From assembly GCA_964561005.1 (NCBI GenBank), contig CAZLNO010000029.1:1-34535 (forward strand): a stretch of DNA of 34,535 nt, in the 5' to 3' direction. A program made the position numbers and the translations under genes. The stretch is from CAZLNO01 sp964561005. Its GTDB lineage: Bacteria; Pseudomonadota; Alphaproteobacteria; Kiloniellales; Rhodovibrionaceae. Shown here in pieces: positions 24,066 through 32,568 of the stretch. The stretch's first letter is position 1, and each line of letters opens with the position of its first letter. The notes below the pieces were generated by a model. That model had not been told where the DNA came from. It ran no database searches and saw nothing but the letters and a program-made list of their open reading frames with translations.

Positions 24066-25826
24066 ATGTCGAGCGACCAGTTGACCGGCGCGGAAATCGT
24101 CATCAAGGCCCTGGCGGATCAGGGCGCGGACACGGTTTTCGGATACCCCGGCGGCGCCGTACTTCCGATCTACGACGCGCTCTTTCAGCAGAATGAGGTC
24201 CGCCACATCCTGGTGCGCCACGAGCAGGCCGCCGCGCACGCCGCCGAGGGCTACGCGCGCGCCACCGGCAAGGTGGGCGTGCTGCTGGTCACCTCGGGAC
24301 CCGGCGCGACCAACGCGGTGACCGGGCTGACCGATGCGCTGATGGACTCCATTCCGCTGGTCTGCCTGACCGGCCAGGTGCCCACGCACCTGATCGGCAA
24401 CGACGCCTTTCAGGAGGCGGACACGACCGGCATCACGCGCCCCTGCACCAAGCACAACTACCTCGTGAAGTCGGTCGGGGACCTGCCGCGCATTCTGCAC
24501 GAGGCCTTTCACGTCGCGCGCTCGGGCCGGCCGGGGCCGGTGGTCGTCGACCTGCCGAAGGACGTGGTGCAGGCCACGGGCAGCTACCTGCCCAAGGAGG
24601 AGGTGCGCCACCGCAGCTACAATCCCCAGACCAAGGGCGACGCGAAGCCGATCGCGCAGGCCGTGGAGCTGCTGGCGAAGGCCCGGAAGCCGATCATCTA
24701 TGCCGGCGGCGGCGTCATCAACTCCGGCCCCGAGGCGAGCGAGCTGCTGACGCGTTTCACCCGGATGACCGGCGCGCCGATCACCAACACGCTGATGGGC
24801 CTGGGGGCCTTTCCCGGCAACGATCCGCGGTTCCTGGGGATGCTGGGGATGCACGGCACCTACGAGGCCAACCTGGCCATGCACGACTGCGACGTCATGC
24901 TGGCCGTGGGGGCGCGCTTCGACGACCGCGTGACCGGGAAGGTCTCGGCGTTCTCGCCCAACTCGACCAAGATCCAGATCGACATCGACCCCAGCTCGAT
25001 CAACAAGAACGTCGTCGTCGACGTGCCGATCGTCGGCGACGTGGCCGAGGTGCTGCGCGAGATGATCGCGGCGTGGAAAGAGCGCGACCTGAAGCTCGAC
25101 CAGGAAGCTCTGCGGGCCTGGTGGGGCCGGATCGAGGAATGGCGGGCGCGCGACTGCCTGCACTACACGCAGAAGGGCGACGTCATCAAGCCGCAGTACG
25201 CCATCCAGCGCCTCTACGAACTGGTCAAGGACCGCGAGCCCTACATCACGACCGAGGTCGGCCAGCATCAGATGTGGGCGGCGCAGTTCTTCAAGTTCGA
25301 CAAGCCGAACCGCTGGATGACCTCCGGCGGGCTGGGCACCATGGGCTACGGCCTGCCGGCGGCGCTGGGCGTGCAGGTGGCGCATCCCGACGCGCTGGTG
25401 ATCGACGTGGCCGGCGAGGCCTCGATCCTGATGAACATGCAGGAAATGTCCACGCTGGCGCAGTACCGCCTGCCGGTGAAGATCTTCATCGTGAACAACC
25501 ACTGGATGGGCATGGTCCGGCAGTGGCAGGAGCTGCTGCACGGCGAACGCTACGCCGAGAGCTACACCGACAGCCTGCCGGACTTCGTCAAGCTGGCCGA
25601 GGCCTACGGCGCCGTGGGCATCCGCGCCACCAGGCCCGGCGAGCTGGACGAGAAGATCCGGGAGATGCTGGAGACGCCGAAGCCGGTGATCTTCGACTGC
25701 TGCGTCGATCAGGTGGAAAACTGCTTCCCCATGATCCCCTCCGGCGCGGCCCACAACGAAATGCTGCTGGGACCTGGCGACCGCGCCGAGAAGCCGATCT
25801 CCGAGGAGGGCATGGTCCTCGTCTGA
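24066..25826 (+). CDS. ilvB: Acetolactate synthase large (catalytic) subunit
   Basis: This 586-residue ThDP enzyme makes acetolactate and acetohydroxybutyrate for valine, leucine and isoleucine. It has the PYR domain (VFGYPGGAVLPIYDAL, RHEQAAAHAAEGYAR with the catalytic Glu), the FAD-binding middle domain, and the ThDP domain. In the metal-binding motif the usual GDG/GDA is G450-E451-A-S, so Glu replaces Asp; the rest (LMNMQEMSTLAQ...VNNHWMGMVRQWQ) is normal. I chose the ATG at 24066 (MSSDQLTGAEIV), preceded by CGGAGATCGGAGACA; the in-frame ATG at 24042 is possible. The catalytic subunit is 156 bases before ilvN, its regulatory partner. Confidence 0.97.
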   Translation: MSSDQLTGAEIVIKALADQGADTVFGYPGGAVLPIYDALFQQNEVRHILVRHEQAAAHAAEGYARATGKVGVLLVTSGPGATNAVTGLTDALMDSIPLVCLTGQVPTHLIGNDAFQEADTTGITRPCTKHNYLVKSVGDLPRILHEAFHVARSGRPGPVVVDLPKDVVQATGSYLPKEEVRHRSYNPQTKGDAKPIAQAVELLAKARKPIIYAGGGVINSGPEASELLTRFTRMTGAPITNTLMGLGAFPGNDPRFLGMLGMHGTYEANLAMHDCDVMLAVGARFDDRVTGKVSAFSPNSTKIQIDIDPSSINKNVVVDVPIVGDVAEVLREMIAAWKERDLKLDQEALRAWWGRIEEWRARDCLHYTQKGDVIKPQYAIQRLYELVKDREPYITTEVGQHQMWAAQFFKFDKPNRWMTSGGLGTMGYGLPAALGVQVAHPDALVIDVAGEASILMNMQEMSTLAQYRLPVKIFIVNNHWMGMVRQWQELLHGERYAESYTDSLPDFVKLAEAYGAVGIRATRPGELDEKIREMLETPKPVIFDCCVDQVENCFPMIPSGAAHNEMLLGPGDRAEKPISEEGMVLV

Positions 25827-25982
25827 TCGCCCTGGCGGAACGGGTTGCGCGCCACGCCGGCGACGGCTATCACGGCCGGGCGCGCATCCTCCTCCGGCCT
25901 TTGCAGGCTTTCACGATTTCCTACACACCACGAGTCGCCGGCCGTCAGGGTGCCGGCAAAGCATAAGAAACAGGCAGCGACG

Positions 25983-26516
25983 ATGGCCAATTCCCCGCAA
26001 GACCTGCGCGCCGCCACGCACATCGAGCGCCACACCATCGCCGTCCTCGTCGACAACGAGCCCGGCGTTCTGGCACGGGTCATCGGACTTTTCTCCGGCC
26101 GCGGCTACAACATCGAGAGCCTGACCGTCACCGAGGTGGACCCCGAGCAGCACCTCTCCCGCATCACGGTCGTGACCAGCGGCACGCCGATGATCCTGGA
26201 GCAGATCAAGGCGCAGCTCGGCCGCCTGGTGCCGGTGCACAAGGTCTCCGACCTGACCCAGATCGGCCCCTACGTGGAGCGCGAGCTGGCGCTGGTGAAG
26301 GTCTGCGGCACCGGGGAAAAGCGCGTGGAGAGCCTGCGCATCGCCGACATCTTCAAGGCCCGCGTGGTCGACGCCAGCCACGAGCACTTCGTCTTCGAGA
26401 TGATCGGCAAGACCGACAAGCTGGACGCCTTCATCGACCTGATGCAGCCGCTCGGCCTGGTCGACGTCTCGCGCACCGGCGTCGTCGCCATCCAGCGCGG
26501 CAGCGAGGGGTTGTAA
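25983..26516 (+). CDS. ilvN: Acetolactate synthase small (regulatory) subunit
   Basis: This is a 177-residue protein with an N-terminal ACT domain (HTIAVLVDNEPGVLARVIGLFSGRGYNIESLTV), which binds valine for feedback control, and the C-terminal domain common to small subunits (RELALVKVCGTGEKRVESLRIADIFKARVVDASHEHFVFEMIG). It activates IlvB. The ATG at 25983 follows CAGGCAGCGACG, a modest site. It follows ilvB closely and is separated from ilvC by about 880 bases containing several tiny membrane-protein frames. Confidence 0.97.
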   Translation: MANSPQDLRAATHIERHTIAVLVDNEPGVLARVIGLFSGRGYNIESLTVTEVDPEQHLSRITVVTSGTPMILEQIKAQLGRLVPVHKVSDLTQIGPYVERELALVKVCGTGEKRVESLRIADIFKARVVDASHEHFVFEMIGKTDKLDAFIDLMQPLGLVDVSRTGVVAIQRGSEGL

Positions 26517-26598
26517 AGGAAGCCTGCAACGATCGTCTGACTCGCGCCGTTGATCGAAGTGTGGCAATTTGACAGCGTTCACGGAACGAAACGCAGCC

Positions 26599-26736
26599 AT
26601 GGGCGAGGACGATGTCGACAAGCGCTCGAGCGATGACGGCAGGCGACAACGGCTCTGACTTTCCATCGGGGTCGCGGGCGTTATCGCGTTGCCGCTGGTG
26701 CCAGGTAGCTTCGTGACATCCGATGGCCTAAGCTAA
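26599..26736 (+). pseudogene. Possible small membrane-protein gene interrupted by TGA
   Basis: The frame from the ATG at 26599 reads MGEDDVDKRSSDDGRRQRL, meets TGA at 26656, and continues as LSIGVAGVIALPLVPGSFVT to TAA at 26736. A charged N-terminus followed by a hydrophobic span is what a small membrane protein would show, so a nonsense mutation is one explanation. The ribosome site is weak and the frame is only 45 codons, so chance is a real alternative. It lies 17 bases upstream of the next tiny gene. Confidence 0.25.
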
Positions 26737-26753
26737 GGGGGAGGGAAAACAAG

Positions 26754-26972
26754 GTGCCCGCGATGCGATCGCTTGAATTCACGCCGGCGCGCACGGCCTA
26801 TCCCTGGTGGCTGGAGGGACTTTCGGCGGCCTCCATTCTCGCCGTTCCAGGCGCGGTGCTGACGGCGTGGCTAGCAAGTCCGGCCATCGGAGCGGGGTTG
26901 GGCTTCGCAGCGTTCGTCGGAATTCAGATCGCCAGTGCCCTTGGAAACCGGTATGACCGGCCTTCCGCCTAG
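26754..26972 (+). CDS. Small two-helix membrane protein, unknown function
   Basis: This is a 72-residue hypothetical protein. A strong GGGGGAGGG site lies 8 bases before the GTG start; an ATG three codons later is also possible. Two hydrophobic spans, about 20-40 (LEGLSAASILAVPGAVLTAWLA) and 44-62 (AIGAGLGFAAFVGIQIASAL), suggest a helical hairpin in the inner membrane. The end overlaps the next small frame, so the two are probably translated together. I do not recognise the family. Base composition here is less GC-rich than in the flanking ilv genes. Confidence 0.6.
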   Translation: MPAMRSLEFTPARTAYPWWLEGLSAASILAVPGAVLTAWLASPAIGAGLGFAAFVGIQIASALGNRYDRPSA

Positions 26973-27210
26973 CTGGACACAACTGGCGCATCTTCTCAGC
27001 CCCATCGCGACGCCAGGTGCCATCATGTGCCTCGGGCTTCTTGGCGGCGCCGCGCAAAAGTTCTGGCCCGAACCACTTCGCTCAGGCGTGGCGTTTATCA
27101 GTTTCGGACTTGTCGCGCTGGCCGCTGCCTGGATTGTCCTGATTTTTGTTTACCGTTTGACGAACTGGTCCCGGCTATCGGAGCTGGATCGCGATCACAA
27201 GACCTCATGA
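26953..27210 (+). CDS. Small membrane protein, unknown function
   Basis: This is an 85-residue hypothetical protein starting at ATG 26953, inside the end of the previous frame, with GGAAACC just upstream. Two hydrophobic spans (about 20-36 and 45-68, SGVAFISFGLVALAAAWIVLIFVYRL) and a charged C-terminal tail (SRLSELDRDHKTS) are present. Overlap and orientation point to a two-gene unit. No family recognised. The stretch 27211-27395 before ilvC holds no gene. Confidence 0.6.
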   Translation: MTGLPPSWTQLAHLLSPIATPGAIMCLGLLGGAAQKFWPEPLRSGVAFISFGLVALAAAWIVLIFVYRLTNWSRLSELDRDHKTS

Positions 27211-27395
27211 CCACGCCGTACAGTCGGAACGATTTCCTGTTTCGTCGTCGTGCCATTCGCCATAAACCGACATGAGTTATCGCCGCCGGGTGAACGACAC
27301 ACTCGTGAGCCGCGGATTCAGGTATCCGGTGCCGGGCAACCGCCATGCGCCGGGTCGCGAAAACCGAAGAGAAAGCTGAAGAGGGGAGAAAACCC

Positions 27396-28415
27396 ATGCG
27401 TGTCTACTATGATCGCGATGCCGACGTCAGCCTGATCAAGGGCAAGAAGGTGGCCGTCGTCGGCTATGGCAGCCAGGGCCATGCCCATGCCAACAACCTG
27501 AAGGAAAGCGGCGTCGACCAGGTCCGCGTGGCGTTGCGCCCCGGCTCGAAGACCGCCGAGAAGGTGAAGAACGCCGGGCTGGAGGTGTCGACCCCGGCGG
27601 AGGCGGCGCAGTGGGCCGACGTCGTCATGATCCTCACGCCCGACGAGCTGCAGGCCAAGCTCTACGCCGAGGAGCTGGCGCCGAACATGAAGGAGAACGC
27701 GGCCCTGGCCTTCGCCCACGGCTTCAACGTCCACTTCAAGCTGATCGAGCCGCGCCCGGACCTCGACGTCTTCATGGTGGCGCCCAAGGGCCCCGGCCAC
27801 CTGGTGCGCAGCGAGTATGTGCGCGGCGCCGGCGTCCCCTGCCTGCTGGCGATCGAGCAGAACGCCTCGGGCAACGCCCACGACATCGGGCTGTCCTACG
27901 CCTGCGCCATCGGCGGCGGCCGCGCGGGGGTGATCGAGACCACCTTCCGCGAGGAGTGCGAGACCGACCTGTTCGGCGAGCAGACGGTGCTCTGCGGCGG
28001 CCTCTCGGCGTTGATCACCGCCGGCTACGAGACCCTGGTCGAGGCCGGCTACGCGCCCGAGATGGCCTACTTCGAGTGCCTGCACGAGGTGAAGCTGATC
28101 GTCGACCTGATGTACGAGGGCGGGCTGGAGAACGTGCGCTACTCCATCTCCAACACCGCCGAGTTCGGCGACTACACCCGCGGCAAGCGGATCATCGACG
28201 AGGACGTGAAGGACCGCATGCGCGAGGTCCTGGAGGAAATCCAGTCCGGCGAGTTCGCCCGCGAGTGGGTGCTGGAGTGCCAGGCCGGCCAGCCGCACTT
28301 CAAGGCCGAGCGCCGCCGCTGGGCCGAGCACGAAATCGCCCAGGTCGGCGCCAAGCTGCGCGGCATGATGCCCTGGCTGTCCGAGGGCAAGCTGGTCGAC
28401 AAGGCGAAGAACTGA
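27396..28415 (+). CDS. ilvC: Ketol-acid reductoisomerase IlvC
   Basis: This 339-residue class I enzyme isomerises and reduces acetolactate, the product of IlvB/IlvN, with NADPH and Mg2+. The Rossmann motif is GYGSQGHAHANNL and the phosphate-binding loop includes RPGSKT. Metal-ligand segments DLFGEQTVLCGG and YEMAYFECLHE-type (PEMAYFECLHEVKLIVDLMYEGG) are intact. The ATG at 27396 has GGGGAG eight bases upstream. The usual IlvC length and the ilvB-ilvN neighbourhood fit. A dense set of hairpin repeats follows it (28440-28600). Confidence 0.98.
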   Translation: MRVYYDRDADVSLIKGKKVAVVGYGSQGHAHANNLKESGVDQVRVALRPGSKTAEKVKNAGLEVSTPAEAAQWADVVMILTPDELQAKLYAEELAPNMKENAALAFAHGFNVHFKLIEPRPDLDVFMVAPKGPGHLVRSEYVRGAGVPCLLAIEQNASGNAHDIGLSYACAIGGGRAGVIETTFREECETDLFGEQTVLCGGLSALITAGYETLVEAGYAPEMAYFECLHEVKLIVDLMYEGGLENVRYSISNTAEFGDYTRGKRIIDEDVKDRMREVLEEIQSGEFAREWVLECQAGQPHFKAERRRWAEHEIAQVGAKLRGMMPWLSEGKLVDKAKN

Positions 28416-28462
28416 CGCAGACCGGGCTTGGGGACGCGTCGAGGCGGTGACACGGCTTCGCC

Positions 28463-28585
28463 GCGTCCCCCATCCTGGTGTTCCCCAAAAGGGGGAAGGG
28501 ACTCCGCTCGGCGCGGCCGCACCAATCCCAGTCTCCTCCCCCCTGGGCGAGGATTAAGGAGGGGGACGCGCCGACAGGCGCGTCA
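28463..28585. repeat. Intergenic hairpin repeats after ilvC
   Basis: The inverted copy of the 9546-9602 element (GTCCCCCATCCTGGTGTTCC and on) is at 28463-28502. A second, direct, partial copy (GGAGGGGGACGCGCC with AGGCGCGTCA) is near 28555-28585. The 200-base gap between the convergent ilvC and mrp genes holds nothing else I can see. Confidence 0.75.
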
Positions 28586-28616
28586 TTCCCGCCTCGCCGG
28601 CTCGAAAGTCGTCCCC

Positions 28617-29747
28617 TCAGTTCATGACGATGTTCGGCGCCTGCTTGCGCTCCGTCGCGCTACCGCCGGTCAGCTTGCGCCAGATCCCCTCGGCGATGCG
28701 CATGTAGGCCTTCGCGTGGCCGCTGTCGGGGTGGGAGATCACCACCGGCTGGCCGCCGTCCGAGGTCTCGCGGATGACCATGTCCAGCGGGATCTCGCCC
28801 AGGAGGTCGGTGCCCAGCCGCTCGGATTCGCGCCGACCCCCGCCGGCGGCGAAGATGTCGCTGCGCCCGCCGCAGTGCGGGCAGAGGAAGTAGCTCATGT
28901 TCTCGACGATGCCGAACACCGGCACGTCGACCTTGCGGAACATGTTCAGCCCCTTCTTGGCGTCCAGCAGCGCGATGTCCTGCGGCGTGGTGATGATCAC
29001 GGCGCCGGAGAGCGGCACCTGCTGCGCCAGCGTGAGCTGGGCGTCGCCGGTGCCCGGCGGCATGTCCACCACCAGCACGTCCAGCTCGCCCCAGTCGACG
29101 TCGCGCAGCATTTGCTGGATGGCGCTCTGCACCATCGGGCCGCGCCAGATCATCGGCGTGTCCTCGGCCACCAGGAAGCCCATCGACATGACCTTCACGC
29201 CATAGTTCTCCATCGGCTTCAGGCGCTTGCCGTCGGGCGACTGCGGCCGGCCGGAGACGCCCATCATGCGCGGCTGCGAGGGACCGTAGATGTCGGCGTC
29301 CAGGATGCCGGTGGCGTGGCCCTGGCGGGCAAAGGCCAGGGCAAGATTGGTCGCCGTCGTCGACTTGCCCACGCCGCCCTTGCCGCTGGCCACGGCGATG
29401 ATGTGCTTCACGCCCGGCGCCATCCCTTGCTGGCCCTGCGGCTGCGGCGCCTGCTCCTGCTGCCGCGCCTGACGAGCGCCGCCGGCGGCCGGCGCCTCGT
29501 CGTGGGCGGTCAGGACGGCGGTCACCGAGGACACGCCCGTCAGCGCCAGCACGGCCTGCTCCGCCTGCTTGCGCAGCGGCTCCATGCGCTCGCCCTCGCT
29601 CGGGTCGACCTCGATGGCGAAGCCGACGTTGCCCTCCTTGACCACCAGCCCCGAGACCATGCCGAGACTGACGATATCCTGTTGCCGCCGGGGCTCCTCG
29701 ACGGTCTTGAGGGCTCCCCAGATCGCTTCCTCGCTGACGCGATTCAT
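28617..29747 (-). CDS. mrp: Mrp/NBP35-type Fe-S carrier ATPase
   Basis: This is a 376-residue P-loop protein. An N-terminal DUF59/MIP18-like domain (about 1-85), a Gln/Ala-rich linker (about 88-110) and the ATPase domain with deviant Walker A GKGGVGKST (122-130) follow in order. The cluster-binding C289-P-H-C292 is in FLCPHCGGRSDIF. Members (ApbC, Mrp) bridge a [4Fe-4S] cluster in a dimer and pass it to target proteins, so it complements the suf operon upstream in the window. The ATG at 29747 has GGAGCG eight bases before it. It is divergent from hflK, with 154 bases between. Confidence 0.96.
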   Translation of the reverse strand: MNRVSEEAIWGALKTVEEPRRQQDIVSLGMVSGLVVKEGNVGFAIEVDPSEGERMEPLRKQAEQAVLALTGVSSVTAVLTAHDEAPAAGGARQARQQEQAPQPQGQQGMAPGVKHIIAVASGKGGVGKSTTATNLALAFARQGHATGILDADIYGPSQPRMMGVSGRPQSPDGKRLKPMENYGVKVMSMGFLVAEDTPMIWRGPMVQSAIQQMLRDVDWGELDVLVVDMPPGTGDAQLTLAQQVPLSGAVIITTPQDIALLDAKKGLNMFRKVDVPVFGIVENMSYFLCPHCGGRSDIFAAGGGRRESERLGTDLLGEIPLDMVIRETSDGGQPVVISHPDSGHAKAYMRIAEGIWRKLTGGSATERKQAPNIVMN

Positions 29748-29901
29748 CCTTGAACGCTCCGATTTCCGGCCAATATCGCGGTGAACTGTTTTCCCGGCGG
29801 GCACAACGCGTTACTTATGGGCAAGATATGGGCTACGGCCCGGCGATGCAAAAGCCCGGACGCGGCCTTCCACATCCCGCAGTCAATCGGAGAGTGACGA
29901 T

Positions 29902-31062
29902 ATGCCTTGGCAATCGCAAGGAGGCGGCCCCTGGGGCGGCGGCTCCGGAGGGGGCGGCCCGTGGGGCGGTCGCGGCGGCTCGGGCGGCCGCGGCGGCGGT
30001 CCGCTCGGCGGCGGTCAGCAGCCGCCGGACATCGAGGAAATCATCCGCAAGGTTCAGGCGCGCCTGAAGGGATTCCTGCCCGGCGGCGGCATGGGCGGGC
30101 GCGGCATCCTGCTGGCGATCGCGGTCGTGATCGGCATCTGGCTGCTCACCGGATTCTACCGGGTGCAGACCGACCAGCAGGGCGTGGTGCTGACCTTCGG
30201 CGAATGGACGGCGACCACGCAGCCCGGCCTGAACTGGCACCTGCCCTACCCCATCGAGACGGTGATGACCCCCTCGGTGGAGCGGGTGAACCAGATCGAC
30301 ATCGGCTTCCGGCAGGTCGGCACCGGCAGCCAGCGCGATGTCGAGCAGGAAAGCCTGATCCTGACCGGCGACCAGAACATCATCGACATCGACTTTTCGG
30401 TGCAGTGGAAGATCAACGACGCCGGCAAGTACCTGTTCAACATCCGCGAGCCGGAGGGCACGGTGAAGATCGCCGCGGAAAGCGCGATGCGCGAGATCAT
30501 CGGCCGCACCCCGATCCAGCCGGCGCTGACCGAGGCCCGAGCGGAAATCGAGGGCAAGACCCGGGATCTGCTGCAGCAGATCCTCGACAACTATGGCTCC
30601 GGCATCCTGATCACCGGCATCAAGCTGCAGAACGTGCAGCCGCCCTCGCAGGTGATCGACGCCTTCAACGACGTGCAGCGCGCGTTGCAGGACCGCGACC
30701 GCCTGCGCAACCAGGCCCAGGCCTACCGCAACGACATCATCCCGCGCGCCCGCGGCGAGGCGCAGAAGATGCTCCAGGGCGCCGAGGCCTACCGCGAGAA
30801 GATCATCAACGAGGCGGAGGGTGAGGCGCAGCGCTTCAACCAGGTGCTGGAGGCCTATCTCCAGAATCCGTCGGTGACCGAGCGGCGCATGTACCTGGAG
30901 ACGATGCAAAAGGTCTATTCCCGCACCGACAAGGTGCTGATGGACCAGGGCACCGGCAACGCCATCCCCTACCTGCCGCTGGACGAGTTGCGCAAGCGGC
31001 GCAGCGGCACGACCGGCGGCAGCGACGGGGCCTCCGCCGCCAGCGCGACGTCGAACCGCTAA
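29902..31062 (+). CDS. hflK: Protease modulator HflK
   Basis: This is a 386-residue SPFH-family membrane protein. It has a Gly-rich cytosolic N-terminus (1-40, with GGGPWGGG repeats), one membrane helix (about 69-86), the SPFH/band 7 domain (about 90-265), and a helical region ending in a Ser/Ala/Gly-rich tail. With HflC it forms a large cage around the FtsH protease in the inner membrane and limits access of substrates. GGAGAG precedes the ATG. It is 18 bases before hflC. Confidence 0.97.
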   Translation: MPWQSQGGGPWGGGSGGGGPWGGRGGSGGRGGGPLGGGQQPPDIEEIIRKVQARLKGFLPGGGMGGRGILLAIAVVIGIWLLTGFYRVQTDQQGVVLTFGEWTATTQPGLNWHLPYPIETVMTPSVERVNQIDIGFRQVGTGSQRDVEQESLILTGDQNIIDIDFSVQWKINDAGKYLFNIREPEGTVKIAAESAMREIIGRTPIQPALTEARAEIEGKTRDLLQQILDNYGSGILITGIKLQNVQPPSQVIDAFNDVQRALQDRDRLRNQAQAYRNDIIPRARGEAQKMLQGAEAYREKIINEAEGEAQRFNQVLEAYLQNPSVTERRMYLETMQKVYSRTDKVLMDQGTGNAIPYLPLDELRKRRSGTTGGSDGASAASATSNR

Positions 31063-31080
31063 GGCCGGGAGGACACAGCC

Positions 31081-32094
31081 ATGAATCGCAAGTTTCTCTT
31101 CATTGGCGGCATCCTGGTGGTCGTCCTGGGTGTGGTGCTGTCGAGCGCACTCTTCACCGTCCACCAGACCCAGCAGGCCATCGTGATGCAGTTCGGCGAC
31201 CCCAGGCGGGTGATCTCCGAGCCCGGCCTCAACATCAAGCTGCCGTTCGTCCAGAACGTGCTCTTCTACGAAAAACGCGTGTTGGACCTCGACCCGCCGG
31301 TCGAGCGCGTCCTGCTGGCCGACCAGAAGCCGCTGAACGTCGACAGCTTTGCCCGGTATACGATCGGGGATCCGTTGAAGTTCTACCAGACGGTGCGCTT
31401 CGAATCGAACCTGCGTGACCGCCTGGGATCGATCATCAACTCCAACCTGCGCAGCGTGCTGGGCAACGTGAACCTGGCCGGCATCCTCTCGGAAGAGCGG
31501 GCCAACATCATGGATCGCATCATGGAGCAGGTGAACCAGGAGTCCGATCGCTTCGGCATCGACATCGTCGACGTGCGGATCGGCCGCACCGACCTGCCGG
31601 CGGAGGTCAGCCAGGCGGTGTACTCCCGCATGCGCTCCGAGCGCGAGCGCGAGGCGGCCGAGTTCCGCGCCCAGGGCGAGGAGGAAGCCCAGCGCATCCG
31701 CGCCGCGGCCGATCGCGAGGCGACCGTGATCCGCGCCGAGGCTCAGCGCGAGGCCGACATCATCCGGGGTGCCGGCGAGGGCCAGCGGACCCGCACGCTC
31801 AACCAGGCGTTTGGACAGGACCCGAACTTCTTCCAGTTCTACCGCTCCATGCAGGCCTATGAGGGGGCGATCAACCAGGGCGACGCGGAGAACAGCTACG
31901 TCGTGCTCTCGACCGACCAGAACGCCTTTTTCAAGATGCTGAGCCAAGGCGCCACGACGGACTGGCTGGAGCAACCCCAGGGCGATCGCGCGCCCTCCGC
32001 CTCCGCGGGTGACTCCGCCACGGGGTCCCCCAACGGCGGCACGAAGCCGCAACGCGCCGAAGTGCCGCCTGACGGCGAGGCGGATCGCCAATAG
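31081..32094 (+). CDS. hflC: Protease modulator HflC
   Basis: This is a 337-residue SPFH-family partner of HflK. The N-terminal membrane helix (about 5-25) is followed by TQQAIVMQFGDPRRVISEPGLNIKLPFVQNVLFYEKRVLDLD, the band 7 core, and a helix with RSEREREAAEFRAQGEEEAQRIRAAADREATVIRAEAQREA typical of the cage wall. A longer, hydrophilic C-terminal tail (about 300-337) rich in Pro/Gly/Ser is less conserved. The gene follows hflK directly; a hairpin lies just after it. Confidence 0.97.
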   Translation: MNRKFLFIGGILVVVLGVVLSSALFTVHQTQQAIVMQFGDPRRVISEPGLNIKLPFVQNVLFYEKRVLDLDPPVERVLLADQKPLNVDSFARYTIGDPLKFYQTVRFESNLRDRLGSIINSNLRSVLGNVNLAGILSEERANIMDRIMEQVNQESDRFGIDIVDVRIGRTDLPAEVSQAVYSRMRSEREREAAEFRAQGEEEAQRIRAAADREATVIRAEAQREADIIRGAGEGQRTRTLNQAFGQDPNFFQFYRSMQAYEGAINQGDAENSYVVLSTDQNAFFKMLSQGATTDWLEQPQGDRAPSASAGDSATGSPNGGTKPQRAEVPPDGEADRQ

Positions 32095-32116
32095 GGGTGG
32101 CGCGAGACGTGGCAAG

Positions 32117-32152
32117 CCCGATCGGCGGCGCAATTCGTCGCCGCCGATCGGG
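32117..32152 (+). terminator. Strong hairpin after hflC
   Basis: A perfect 14-base-pair stem (CCCGATCGGCGGCG with its complement) around an 8-base loop, extended by CAAGC/GCTTG across a bulge, begins 22 bases after the hflC stop. There is no T-run, so it may only attenuate read-through to the DUF2065 gene. Confidence 0.5.
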
Positions 32153-32193
32153 GGCTTGTCCCGGCAGGGTGCTTCGGGCTATTCGACCGGCCC

Positions 32194-32394
32194 ATGCCCG
32201 ATCTTGCCCTCACCGATTTTCTCACCGCGATCGCCCTCGTGCTCGTGCTGGAGGGGCTGTCGCTCGCCGCGTTCCCCGGTATGCTGTACCGGGCGCTGAA
32301 GCAGCTCGAGGCCATGCCGCGCGAGGCCCTGCGCTGGGCCGGGCTGCTGATGGCTTTGCTTGGCGTGTTCCTGATCTATATGCTGCGGGGGTAG
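32194..32394 (+). CDS. DUF2065 family small membrane protein
   Basis: This is a 66-residue protein with two hydrophobic helices (about 7-28 and 44-63). The sequence DFLTAIALVLVLEGLSLAAFPGMLYRALKQL followed by LRWAGLLMALLGVFLIYMLRG matches the DUF2065 (YjeT-like) pattern. Members regularly sit beside hflKC, as here, which suggests a role in membrane protease control, but the function is not established. No clear ribosome site is visible before the ATG. Confidence 0.88.
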   Translation: MPDLALTDFLTAIALVLVLEGLSLAAFPGMLYRALKQLEAMPREALRWAGLLMALLGVFLIYMLRG

Positions 32395-32409
32395 GACGGT
32401 CCGCCGGCC

Positions 32410-32423
32410 GGGCGCGAGCGCCC
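32410..32423 (+). terminator. Short hairpin after DUF2065 gene
   Basis: GGGCGC-GA-GCGCCC, followed by TAAAATCG. The stem is short and the tail is not T-rich, so it is a weak candidate. The rest of 32395-32568 is upstream region for the protease gene. Confidence 0.25.
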
Positions 32424-32568
32424 TAAAATCGTCACACTCCCGGCGAAGCCTGCCAGCCAGCGAGGTCACGCCGCGTCGGCGAGGAGAGCGCCGCCGTCGG
32501 TTTCGCGGCGCGACCCGTTTCCGCGACCGTGCCGCCGCAACCCGCCAACGTGCAACGGAGATACGAGG

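Noticed and set aside
26656..26658. TGA as a selenocysteine codon
   Set aside because: No evident SECIS hairpin directly after it and no selenoprotein family match; a nonsense mutation or chance frame is simpler.
29833..32133. 766-residue minus-strand frame opposite hflK-hflC
   Set aside because: Antisense shadow of high-GC coding DNA. hflK and hflC on the other strand are unmistakable. The same applies to the large antisense frames opposite sufB, sufD, sufS, mrdA, leuA, ilvB and ilvC.
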